A DNA stretch of 45,767 nucleotides from Candidatus Magnetominusculus xianensis (lineage in GTDB: Bacteria > Nitrospirota > Thermodesulfovibrionia > Thermodesulfovibrionales > Magnetobacteriaceae): contig LNQR01000067.1 in NCBI GenBank assembly GCA_001541255.1, forward strand, positions 1-45,767. Direction: 5' to 3'. Within the stretch, counting starts at the first letter, position 1. The number at the start of each line of letters is the position of its first letter. The position numbers and the translations under genes were made by a program. The notes below the pieces were generated by a model, which was given only the letters and a program-made list of their open reading frames with translations, was not told the origin of the DNA and did not search any database. Below, in pieces: positions 34,542 through 42,967 of the stretch.

Positions 34542-35689
34542 TTATAAAGTTCCTTGTACACCTTTAGAATCTCACTGATAATAATGTCGCTCGAAAACTC
34601 ACTTACAGTCTTTTGCCTGCTGGCAGCCCCCATACTTTCCCTGAGAGATCGATTGTCAATCAGCAGTTCAAGGGCTGATACAAGCGACTTGGTATCTTTT
34701 GGAAGGATTTTTATGCCTGTTACCATATGGTCAACAGTGTGGCTGCAGCCAGGTGTCTCAGTGGTAATTATGGGTTTTCCCATTGACATAGCTTCAAGAA
34801 TGGTCTGAGAAGTGCCTTCGCGATAACTTGGAAGGACAAAAATGTGGGATAGCGACAGTATTTCCCTGACGTCAAAACGCTCGCCGAGAAATATGATGGA
34901 TTTATTTTTTGATGTCTCATTTATAAAATCCTCAGTTACGTATGACGGGTTTTCTCTGTCCACACCACCGACTACGAGAAATAAAAGGCCATCTCTTTGC
35001 CTTGACAGTTCATTTGCAGCCTCAACAAACTCTCTTATTCCCTTATGGTACAAAAGACGTGCAATTATCATGATAACAATCGATTCATCAGTAATAGAAT
35101 ATTGCAACTTAAGTTCATTACTTACTGTTATATTAACATTTTCGGCTGAGAAATAGTTCACATCGACCCCTGCACCTCTTACTACGACAACTTTCTCAAG
35201 AGGCATAATATTTTCAAATGCTTTTCGCTCCTCATAATTTGAAAGCACAATCCTGTCAATTATCTTAGATGATATTCTATAAAACACTGAAAGCATATAT
35301 CGTAATCCTATTGTCTTTAGATTATTTTCGGTATATATGTAACCTAGTCCTTCGATATGGTTAACTACAATTCCAACTCTACATAATTTTGCCGCTATAG
35401 TGCCGTATATATTAGGTTTATGTGAAAAAGTATGAACTACATCAAACCGCTCTTTCATAAAAATTCGTAATAGCTCCATAAATGTTGCTATCTCCGTCAG
35501 AGGATTCAGAGATCCCCTCACTATATTATAAGAAATCATCTGAATTTTTTCATCTTTAAGCTTATCTGTGAAAGAATCCTCAGGCACTACGGCATATACA
35601 TCATGCCCCTCGGCGGCAAGTGCCTTTATCCACTTTCGTTTGAATAGATAAATATTTGCGGCTGATGTAGCAACAAAAGCAATTTTCAT
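34538..35689 (-). CDS. Glycosyltransferase family 4 (PglA-like)
   Basis: 383 residues. The N-terminal part (FVATSAANIYLFKRKWIKAL, DVVHTFSHKPNIYGTIAAKL, NHIEGLGYIYTE) is the pattern of lipid-linked sugar transferases such as PglA or WbnK-type enzymes. The C-terminal donor motif is LPSYREGTSQTILEAMSMGKPIITTETPGC with E-x7-E. It likely adds the second sugar to the undecaprenyl-PP-sugar made by the upstream sugar-phosphate transferase, 24 nt away. The sugar identity is unknown. Confidence 0.9.
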   Translation of the reverse strand: MKIAFVATSAANIYLFKRKWIKALAAEGHDVYAVVPEDSFTDKLKDEKIQMISYNIVRGSLNPLTEIATFMELLRIFMKERFDVVHTFSHKPNIYGTIAAKLCRVGIVVNHIEGLGYIYTENNLKTIGLRYMLSVFYRISSKIIDRIVLSNYEERKAFENIMPLEKVVVVRGAGVDVNYFSAENVNITVSNELKLQYSITDESIVIMIIARLLYHKGIREFVEAANELSRQRDGLLFLVVGGVDRENPSYVTEDFINETSKNKSIIFLGERFDVREILSLSHIFVLPSYREGTSQTILEAMSMGKPIITTETPGCSHTVDHMVTGIKILPKDTKSLVSALELLIDNRSLRESMGAASRQKTVSEFSSDIIISEILKVYKELYK

Positions 35690-35713
35690 TTCTTTAACAG
35701 ATTTGCAGACAAG

Positions 35714-37069
35714 CTATCGCGCACCTCTGCCAATAATTACTACCTTTAATGTTTCTATAATAATATATAAGTCTAATGTAAAACTCATGTTTTTAATATA
35801 ATATAAATCATACTGTAGCTTGGTCATAGACTCTTCCTTAGATGCGGCGTATTTGTATTTTATCTGTGACCAGCCTGTAATGCCAGGTTTTACACAATGC
35901 CTCAGTGAATAATATGAATTTGCTTTTTCAAAGACCTTGACAAATTCAGGCACTTCTGGCCTTGGCCCGATCAAGCTCATTTCACCTTTCAATACGTTCC
36001 ACAACTGTGGAATTTCATCTATCCTGTATCTTCTGATAATCTTACCAATATAAGTTATCCTGTCATCGTCAATATCAGTCCAACTAGGTGGGGTTGCTCC
36101 TGCGTTTACTCTCATTGACCTGAACTTAAAAATAGAAAAAATCTTCTCATTTAACCCGATGCGTTTCTGAACAAAAAGAATTGGCCAAAATGAGTCAACA
36201 ATAATAGCCACTGCTATTATCAAGACCAAAGGACTTAATGTCAATAAAAATAACCCAGATAATGATTTATCAATTAGTGGCTTAACCTTGTATTTATATA
36301 TATCATTCCTCATCCTACCGAAGGTGTATTCACTCGAAACAAGCGTAAAATCTGTGGATATTATGGCTTTTCCAGTTAAGTGTTCATATACATCGTTGAA
36401 ATCATAAACCTGCACTCCAATGCTCATTAATTTATAAACTATCTTAAGTATTTGGGGGACGTTATATGTTTTAGAAGAAACTATCATAATCTTAATGTTC
36501 TTTCCCTTAATTGCCTCGTTAAATATCAACATAAACCTGTCAGAGTCTTTGTCTAAAAGTTCTACATTAACATCACCTATAACATTGAAGTAGTATCTGT
36601 GAGTTAGTATCTCGATTAATTCATCCTTCAACGGTCCGCTTGCGACTATTAGTAGATTGGTTACATTAGGAATTATATTATATAAGCGTATAGACAATAA
36701 TCTCCATAAAACTGAAAATAATAGTATAAGAACACAGTTTAATATGTATACCTTTCTATGCCAAAATGGTATGCTAAAAAAAGCAATAACTGTAATAATA
36801 TCTGATACCACATTAGCTAATATGATATTATTGATAATATTAGTAAGAGTATTATGTTTCGTTACGTTGTTAATATCATAAATATAAGCACAGATTGAGT
36901 AGCTCAGTACTACAATAAGTATTACTAGTATTGATAGTGGCGTTACATTAAATCTATGGTTATAAACAAGAGAGGAAATTACTATGCTAGATATAACAAG
37001 CGCAATATCAATCGTTATGAACACAAATCTGATTAAATATCTTCTATATTTTAACTGATGCAGATGCAT
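35714..37069 (-). CDS. Undecaprenyl-phosphate sugar phosphotransferase (WcaJ-like)
   Basis: 451 residues. Four N-terminal membrane helices and a CoA-binding-like middle domain (about 150-235) precede a membrane re-entrant helix (about 270-295) and the catalytic bacterial sugar transferase domain: FVQKRIGLNEKIFSIFKFRS, RRYRIDEIPQLWNVLKGEMS, LIGPRPEVPEFV and RHCVKPGITGWSQI. This enzyme puts the first sugar-phosphate onto undecaprenyl phosphate and starts the repeat unit. GAGG lies 9 nt before the ATG. An IS-end sequence is just upstream and may supply part of its promoter. Confidence 0.94.
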   Translation of the reverse strand: MHLHQLKYRRYLIRFVFITIDIALVISSIVISSLVYNHRFNVTPLSILVILIVVLSYSICAYIYDINNVTKHNTLTNIINNIILANVVSDIITVIAFFSIPFWHRKVYILNCVLILLFSVLWRLLSIRLYNIIPNVTNLLIVASGPLKDELIEILTHRYYFNVIGDVNVELLDKDSDRFMLIFNEAIKGKNIKIMIVSSKTYNVPQILKIVYKLMSIGVQVYDFNDVYEHLTGKAIISTDFTLVSSEYTFGRMRNDIYKYKVKPLIDKSLSGLFLLTLSPLVLIIAVAIIVDSFWPILFVQKRIGLNEKIFSIFKFRSMRVNAGATPPSWTDIDDDRITYIGKIIRRYRIDEIPQLWNVLKGEMSLIGPRPEVPEFVKVFEKANSYYSLRHCVKPGITGWSQIKYKYAASKEESMTKLQYDLYYIKNMSFTLDLYIIIETLKVVIIGRGAR

Positions 37070-37111
37070 TCGTTGTATCCTCTGAATAATTATGAGATAT
37101 GCACTTAGTAT

Positions 37112-37143
37112 TATACTCTTTTTGGGTGTTCAGCTTACCTCAG
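37112..37143 (-). mobile_element. IS3-family end, copy 2
   Basis: Minus strand CTGAGGTAAGCTGAACACCC followed by AAAAAGAGTATA, the same sequence as 32402-32441 apart from a short deletion and a few base changes, in the same orientation. No transposase follows. It falls in the 137-nt gap before the sugar phosphotransferase gene and contains TATAAT (minus strand). Confidence 0.65.
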
Positions 37144-37206
37144 TATGAATATACGTGCCTTAATGATAATTAAAACGCTTAACATTCCTGGTCTGAGTCT
37201 AAGAGC

Positions 37207-38598
37207 TCAGTTTTGTTTTGTGGACTCGCTCAGAATCTTTTCTATATTGGTTTGACCTTCAAAGAAACCATTTCTATAAATCTGATTGAACCCAGTTCCT
37301 AAAATATCCTGCGGCGAGCGATTAAGATTTTTCAGAATTAATGATGATAAACCCTGCTTATCATCATTTCCTATAGGGACGAGATTGTTGTCAATGAGAT
37401 ATTTGGAAACTACGTTCGCCGCTATAAAGTGCCCTAAAGGGTTCCAGTGCCCATCACACCTAGATGCAAAGTATGGAACTTTCAAATCATTTTGTTTCTT
37501 ATAGGAAATAAAATCATTAGTCAATGAAAAGATCGTAATATTATCTTTAATTGCTATTTCCGTTAGTTTCTTTTCTGGATAACGTATTTCAGAGTATGGA
37601 TATTCGGCATTTATGATGACAATAAGCCTTCCACCGTTATCAGATATTTCCTGATTTAGTTTTAGTAGCGCATCTTCAGTTATTTTCCAGGCATCAAGCC
37701 ACTGTTGTTTGACCGGCGGATCATAAATATAGTTATCAATTGATATCCCGTCATCTTTCTTAGCAACGATGCTTTTTGAAATAGACGCTACTGCATCTAA
37801 TAGGTCCATTACCATTGCTGAAAGAATTGGAAAGTTATATTTTATATAACCACGAAGAGTTTTGTATATGTGTTTAAGTCTATTGTATTTACCATTTATA
37901 TTCGCGCCTAAATCAGACTTAGCCGAATTTGGAATCAGATGAAAATATTTTGTATTTATTATCTCTACATTAGTCTCATAGATTACAGCATCTTTTTCAA
38001 CATATGCGCATGGCAATTGCATTTTATTCTTATTCACAGCTATGCTTAGTTCACAACTGTTATCTCTAAAATCATTGCCTATAAGAAAAAACAAAAGGAC
38101 AATATTCGGTTTAATCGATTTTAAATATTTACGATATCTAAATAACTCAGCGACTGTACCATTGCCAGAGACACCTGTATTTAATATTTCGATTTTCGAT
38201 TTTGAATGTTTGTTCAATAATGTTCTCATTATAGCGGCTGTATAATCGCCATCCAATACCTGAAATGCTTCCATAAAGGAATCTCCCAATATTGCAATTT
38301 TATACGGGGCATTAATATCCCACTCCGCATCTCTGAAGCCATGAGAGTTTATATGCATCGGCGTTATACGATAGCAGTCTTTACGCCACGTATAGGTCGA
38401 GTTTGGCCTAAAAATATTCAAGTGCAAGTCATCCGACTCATAGAATGCGTGTGACTTCCAATTGTTGTACTTATTAGATATTACATTTACCATGATAGTA
38501 CCAGCTGAAATTGTAACGATTAATGGTATCAACACTAATAAAATACGAAAAATAAAATATTTAATTCTGCTCTCTTTTCTTAGTTTATTGTCTGACAT
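37207..38598 (-). CDS. Membrane-anchored SGNH hydrolase-like protein
   Basis: 463 residues. One N-terminal membrane helix (about 13-35) is followed by a periplasmic SGNH/GDSL domain: block I IAILGDSFMEAF, block II-like NTGVSGNGTVAEL, block III FFLIGNDFRDN and block V SRCDGHWNPLGHFIAA with Asp-x-x-His. All four block residues are present, so it should be an active esterase or O-acyltransferase. In glycan clusters such proteins (AlgJ/AlgX/PatB-like) move acetyl groups onto the polymer, with the acyl group supplied by an MBOAT protein. The MBOAT remnant at the far end of this cluster would be the partner. Confidence 0.88.
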   Translation of the reverse strand: MSDNKLRKESRIKYFIFRILLVLIPLIVTISAGTIMVNVISNKYNNWKSHAFYESDDLHLNIFRPNSTYTWRKDCYRITPMHINSHGFRDAEWDINAPYKIAILGDSFMEAFQVLDGDYTAAIMRTLLNKHSKSKIEILNTGVSGNGTVAELFRYRKYLKSIKPNIVLLFFLIGNDFRDNSCELSIAVNKNKMQLPCAYVEKDAVIYETNVEIINTKYFHLIPNSAKSDLGANINGKYNRLKHIYKTLRGYIKYNFPILSAMVMDLLDAVASISKSIVAKKDDGISIDNYIYDPPVKQQWLDAWKITEDALLKLNQEISDNGGRLIVIINAEYPYSEIRYPEKKLTEIAIKDNITIFSLTNDFISYKKQNDLKVPYFASRCDGHWNPLGHFIAANVVSKYLIDNNLVPIGNDDKQGLSSLILKNLNRSPQDILGTGFNQIYRNGFFEGQTNIEKILSESTKQN

Positions 38599-38619
38599 CG
38601 CATTCGCAGCTCATTTTTT

Positions 38620-39516
38620 TTATTTCTTCCCTCTGACAGCCGTTTTAAAACTAAATGTTTGTATGTTTCCTAACCCGCATTCCTCAAACCAGGCAACCAC
38701 TTCATCCGGACTATGAATTCCATGGTATTTGGGACTATAGCAGTCAAATGTGTCGAGAATATCATTGTCTACTCCTATACCTGAATTGCTAAACGGGAAA
38801 AAAGCTGTCAAAAACCTAAATATCCTGTAGTGTTCAGTCGCAAAAGGTACAAATATCTGACACCACCTGTAAAACCATTTTGTTGGTATCTTATTTGTGA
38901 ATGGAATCCATGCAGCTCTTCTTCGGTAACTACCCTCTGAGGGATAAACCCAAATGCATATCTCACCGCCTTTTTTCAGCAGGGGAATAAGTTTTTGAAA
39001 GTATGCCCTTGTGTCAGGTGTATGATGAAGTACGCCAATAGAAATAATATAATCGAAAGTCTCATGCGCAAAAGGAGGTCTGTCGATATCCGCCTGAGCA
39101 ATAATGATATTTTCCCTGCTGCCAAGATTGCGATAGGCAGCCTCGACAGAATAACTGAGATCAATGCCGACAACATTAGCTCCCCATTTTATTACTATAT
39201 CCGAAAAACGCCCTGCCCCTACGCCTGCGTCAAGAACAAGTTTTCCCTGTATATCTTCTGGTGAAAGACCGGTTTTTTGTCTAAAAAACTGCTCCGAATA
39301 GTTTTCCCCTGTCAGCGAATCTATCTGTGTTGTATCATGTAAATTCCACTCAAAACTAAAACTGCCGACATACATATCGCTGCTGACAAAACGTGGTATG
39401 TTATTTTTAATAGGCCATCTCTTGCCGGAGACACTGACAAAGGCGTCAGCCTCCTCTCTCAACATTTCGCCAGTATCCGGACACCTGAAAATGTTCTTAA
39501 AAATATCTGTCAGCAT
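38620..39516 (-). CDS. Class I SAM methyltransferase with Trm112-like N-terminus
   Basis: 298 residues. Residues 1-50 resemble the Trm112/UPF0434 zinc-ribbon type domain (FRCPDTGEMLREEADAFVSV, but one Cys only, so metal binding is doubtful). A methyltransferase_11 fold follows: VLDAGVGAGRFSDIVIKWGA, VVGIDLSYSV, AQADIDRPPFAHETFDYIIS and VLHHTPDTRAYF. This pair is common in cell-envelope glycan clusters, where it probably methylates a sugar or lipid-linked intermediate. It begins inside a possible 48-residue membrane protein gene. The 20-nt gap downstream leads to the SGNH gene. Confidence 0.9.
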   Translation of the reverse strand: MLTDIFKNIFRCPDTGEMLREEADAFVSVSGKRWPIKNNIPRFVSSDMYVGSFSFEWNLHDTTQIDSLTGENYSEQFFRQKTGLSPEDIQGKLVLDAGVGAGRFSDIVIKWGANVVGIDLSYSVEAAYRNLGSRENIIIAQADIDRPPFAHETFDYIISIGVLHHTPDTRAYFQKLIPLLKKGGEICIWVYPSEGSYRRRAAWIPFTNKIPTKWFYRWCQIFVPFATEHYRIFRFLTAFFPFSNSGIGVDNDILDTFDCYSPKYHGIHSPDEVVAWFEECGLGNIQTFSFKTAVRGKK

Positions 39517-39643
39517 TTTTTCCCTTCATCCTCATAAACTGTTTATAAATCTGTTCTTTAATGTGAAGTTTGCCTGTAACAAGTAGAAACAACCCGACAA
39601 GTATTAGGTACATGCTTATCAGAATAAATATGAAAATATCCAT
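39497..39643 (-). CDS. Possible small single-pass membrane protein (48 aa)
   Basis: An ATG at 39643, 11 nt after the GT4 stop, opens a 48-residue frame: about 24 hydrophobic residues (MDIFIFILISMYLILVGLFL) and then a basic tail ending MRMKGKNADRYF. It overlaps the methyltransferase start by 20 nt in another frame, so it could be coupled to it. No clear ribosome site is seen. It is too short and too AT-rich in the helix to prove coding; it would fill an otherwise empty 137-nt gap. Confidence 0.38.
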   Translation of the reverse strand: MDIFIFILISMYLILVGLFLLVTGKLHIKEQIYKQFMRMKGKNADRYF

Positions 39644-39653
39644 AAATGCCAGC

Positions 39654-41051
39654 TTAGACTGTATTGTAGTTCTCATAATAAATTTCCCTCTTTTGTGGAT
39701 ACGATTTATATATATTGAGAAAACCGTCGGTCATTTTTTCAATTGAAAATTTGTTCTTTATCAGTTGATGTCCTTGTTCTCCTAATCTATCTGCATATAT
39801 TTTGTCACCCAGTATCTTTATGATGCTATTTGCCATGTTTTCAATATCACCGGTATCGTGAAGTTCACCTGTGCCTTTATTCTTCACAATCTCAGGAATA
39901 CCCCCTGCCCTCGTTGCCACAACTGGTATGCCCAAATACTGTGCCTCCATAAGACAATTCGGCGACCCCTCATTTTCAGAGGTTAACAGTACTACATTAC
40001 ATGCCCTCATAACATTAAAAACATCTGACCGTCTACCCAATAGTAACACCGTATCCTGTAAGCCAAGCTTGGCAATACAGTTTTTTATCTGGTCTTCCAT
40101 CGGGCCTGTCCCTACAATAACCGCCTTAATATTTGAATATTGCTGCTTACAAATCTTGACAACCCGGACAAAATCAATTGGACGTTTCTCGGAGCTTAAC
40201 CTGAAAACACCTCCAATCAGAAGGTCTGTGTCAGAAATACTAATAGAATCTCTTAGTCTCATGCCGTCTTCATCCTCTGTTGAGCTGAAATGCTCAGGAA
40301 CAACTGCATTGTACACAACCGCAATATCTGAGGATGGAATATTAAGCCACCGTGCATAATCTGCCGCGCCTATCACTGAATTATTGCTTTGAACTATCCT
40401 TTTACTTTTAATAAGGATGTCATACCATGCCTTGAACCACGGCATATTCATCCATGCAAAATGCGTTGGATTTACATTGCGACCACCGAGGACAATTTTT
40501 GGGACTGAGGCGATAAAACCAGCCAGTCCTCCATTAATGTTACTGTAATCCAGCCAGCAGTGAAGCACATCTGGCGGGTTGAGAGATAGCTCCTTTACCA
40601 AATCATAAACACATTTTGATTTAATATAACAGGGTATCCTTCGAATTGCAGCTGCAGTTAACAACGACTTATTATATCCGATAATGGCTTTATCCTTAAT
40701 TTGTTGTAACTGTCTGATAAAAATGCCATTATCATTTAAATACGGAAGATAGTGTCCATTGTTGCCTGTAAGTATATTAACTATCACCCTTACCTTATGT
40801 CCCAGTTCGGCCAACCTTACAGCAAGATTGCAGAGCTGTCTCTCTGAGCCTCCAGGTCCTAATTGACCTATATAGAGAACTATGTTTAACACTTGTTTGT
40901 CTGTAAAATCAGGCGGCTTATATACACTGTTATCTCGGTCTATTGCCATTAAAACACATTTTCTGGTGTAATCGCTGCTGAGAGTGTAAACAGCGCGTCT
41001 GATTGCTGGTTTGGCCTTTTCCGGAACAAAGGATTTTAATATTCGGAGCAT
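39654..41051 (-). CDS. Glycosyltransferase family 4
   Basis: 465 residues. After an unusual 55-residue N-terminal extension (basic, Arg/Lys-rich), the GT4 domain begins NIVLYIGQLGPGGSERQLCNLAVRLAEL. Later marks are DVLHCWLDYSN, VYNAVVPEHF, GGVFRLSSEKRPIDF and the donor site TSENEGSPNCLMEAQYLGIPVVATRAGGIPEIV. The E-x7-E acid pair is present. The extension may bind the membrane. It overlaps the asparagine-synthase-like gene by 16 nt, so they are likely co-expressed. Donor and acceptor sugars unknown. Confidence 0.9.
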   Translation of the reverse strand: MLRILKSFVPEKAKPAIRRAVYTLSSDYTRKCVLMAIDRDNSVYKPPDFTDKQVLNIVLYIGQLGPGGSERQLCNLAVRLAELGHKVRVIVNILTGNNGHYLPYLNDNGIFIRQLQQIKDKAIIGYNKSLLTAAAIRRIPCYIKSKCVYDLVKELSLNPPDVLHCWLDYSNINGGLAGFIASVPKIVLGGRNVNPTHFAWMNMPWFKAWYDILIKSKRIVQSNNSVIGAADYARWLNIPSSDIAVVYNAVVPEHFSSTEDEDGMRLRDSISISDTDLLIGGVFRLSSEKRPIDFVRVVKICKQQYSNIKAVIVGTGPMEDQIKNCIAKLGLQDTVLLLGRRSDVFNVMRACNVVLLTSENEGSPNCLMEAQYLGIPVVATRAGGIPEIVKNKGTGELHDTGDIENMANSIIKILGDKIYADRLGEQGHQLIKNKFSIEKMTDGFLNIYKSYPQKREIYYENYNTV

Positions 41052-42961
41052 TGTATAGCTGACGGCGCTGTCAGTGTTTTATCAATAAACATTAAAAACC
41101 ATAGTTCCAGCATAAGCAGATTCCAGATAAGATAATGGTGATCTTCCCCATTAATGTGGCGTTTAAGCATATGCTCTATGTATTGCCGTTTAAAGAGCCC
41201 TCTCTCTGCAGCCCTTTTGCTCAACAGCACATCACAAACCATATCTTTTAGTTCGTTTCTAAGCCAATGGTCAATTGGAACGCCAAAACCCATTTTTTTT
41301 CGATAAATAACCTCTTTAGGTAAATATGGTTGTGCAGCGAGCTTCAAAATATATTTACCATCAATACCGTCTTTTAGTTTTAGGTTAGAGGGTATTTTGG
41401 CTGCAAATTCGATAAATTTATAGTCGAGAAAAGGCGCCCTAACCTCAAGTGAATTGGCCATAGCCGCAATATCTACTTTAACCATCAAGGTATCAGGAAG
41501 ATATAGGGCAAAGTCAAGGTCAAGTGTTGCATCAAGAAAATCACGAGCATCTGAGTGCCGATAATGGTCAAGCATTATATCTACAGAAAATATCCCTGCT
41601 GTCTTTTTCTTCATTTCGTCCGTAAAAAGACGCTGTTTGTACAGTTCATGAAAATGTGTTATGCGGTAGTAGTAAAGAAGTTTTTGCTGGTTTAGGTAAG
41701 ACAATCTCTGGAAGTCCTTTACTGCCCCAGAGCCGATAAAAAATGGCCACACGAATTTTCGGGATATAAATCTCTTTAAAAAAGAAGAGAATCCCCTTTT
41801 CTGGGAATAGTGTGTATTGTTTGTATATCTCAAATAGCCGGCAAAGTTTTCATCTCCACCATCGCCGCTAAGAATAACCTTAACATGCTCCCTGGCCAAT
41901 TTTGAGACATAATATGTTGGAATGGCCGATGGGTCAGCAAATGGCTCGTTATAATGCCACACAAGTGTCGGTAAGAGACTTATTATCTCTGGTTTTACTA
42001 CAAACTCGTGATGTCGAGTTTCGTATCTCTTTGCAATCATTTGTGCGTACATAGTCTCGTCATACTCCTTGTCGGAAAATCCTATTGAAAATGTATTTAT
42101 TTGTTGATTTGACAATCCTGCCATGAGCGCCGTTATTAGAGATGAGTCAATCCCCCCCGATAAAAAAGCACCGACAGGTACATCGCCCATCAGACGCATT
42201 CTCACAGACTCACTCAGACGCTGCAGCAACTCATCTCTGACGTTGTCAATGTCTCTGTCATTTTTTACAGAGATTTTATCTCCATATGAAAGTTTCCAAT
42301 AGCGCTGCGGTTTTCCTATCCCGTCTTTGAGCAGCAGATAATGTGCCGGCGGCAACTTTAACATTCCATCAAAGACACAATAAGGAGATGGGACGGACTG
42401 GTAACTTAAATAATGGTGAATCGCCTCAATATTAGGTTGACAGATTACGTCAGGACACTGCAAAATGGACTTTATTTCGGAAGCAAAAACTATTTTATCC
42501 TTCGAAAGCATATAAAACAACGGCTTCTTACCTAAGCGATCCTTGGCTAAGAATAACTCTTTCGAATTATCGTCCCACAGCGCTAACGCAAACATGCCAT
42601 TAAGGCGCTCCAGACATTTAACCCCTTCCTCCTCCCACAGATGAATAACGACCTCGGTATCAGAATTAGAGCGAAAGATATGGCCTCGTTGTATAAGATA
42701 TTGCTTTAGCTCTATAAAATTATATATTTCCCCGTTAAAAGTCAGAACTACAGTGCCATCTTCGTTGAGCATTGGCTGGTCGGCATTATGGCTCAGGTCA
42801 ACAATAGAAAGCCTGGTCTGTCCAAACCCGACATTCCCTTTAAACCACACTCCACTGTGGTCTGGCCCCCTGTGCCTAAGAACAGAACCCATACGGCGGA
42901 GGACTTCAGGTTCCACCATAGATGTTTTTGAGAAATTTACAATCCCAAATATGCCGCACAT
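41036..42961 (-). CDS. asnB: Asparagine synthase (glutamine-hydrolysing) family protein
   Basis: 641 residues. Glutaminase half starts MCGIFGIV (Cys2 nucleophile) with RHRGPD, TFNGEIYN and SNSDTEVVIH. The synthetase half has the PP-loop SGGIDSSLITALMAG and GDGGDENFAGYLRY. The C-terminus continues with MVKVDIAAMANSLEVRAPFLD and a KMGFGVPIDHWL stretch, as in family members of capsule clusters such as WbpS-like and aglycone amidators. Because it lies amid glycan genes, it may amidate a uronic acid or amino sugar rather than make free asparagine. No ribosome site of note is seen; the gene lies 6 nt after the upstream SGNH-like gene. Confidence 0.93.
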   Translation of the reverse strand: MCGIFGIVNFSKTSMVEPEVLRRMGSVLRHRGPDHSGVWFKGNVGFGQTRLSIVDLSHNADQPMLNEDGTVVLTFNGEIYNFIELKQYLIQRGHIFRSNSDTEVVIHLWEEEGVKCLERLNGMFALALWDDNSKELFLAKDRLGKKPLFYMLSKDKIVFASEIKSILQCPDVICQPNIEAIHHYLSYQSVPSPYCVFDGMLKLPPAHYLLLKDGIGKPQRYWKLSYGDKISVKNDRDIDNVRDELLQRLSESVRMRLMGDVPVGAFLSGGIDSSLITALMAGLSNQQINTFSIGFSDKEYDETMYAQMIAKRYETRHHEFVVKPEIISLLPTLVWHYNEPFADPSAIPTYYVSKLAREHVKVILSGDGGDENFAGYLRYTNNTHYSQKRGFSSFLKRFISRKFVWPFFIGSGAVKDFQRLSYLNQQKLLYYYRITHFHELYKQRLFTDEMKKKTAGIFSVDIMLDHYRHSDARDFLDATLDLDFALYLPDTLMVKVDIAAMANSLEVRAPFLDYKFIEFAAKIPSNLKLKDGIDGKYILKLAAQPYLPKEVIYRKKMGFGVPIDHWLRNELKDMVCDVLLSKRAAERGLFKRQYIEHMLKRHINGEDHHYLIWNLLMLELWFLMFIDKTLTAPSAIQCSEY

Positions 42962-42967
42962 ACTGTT

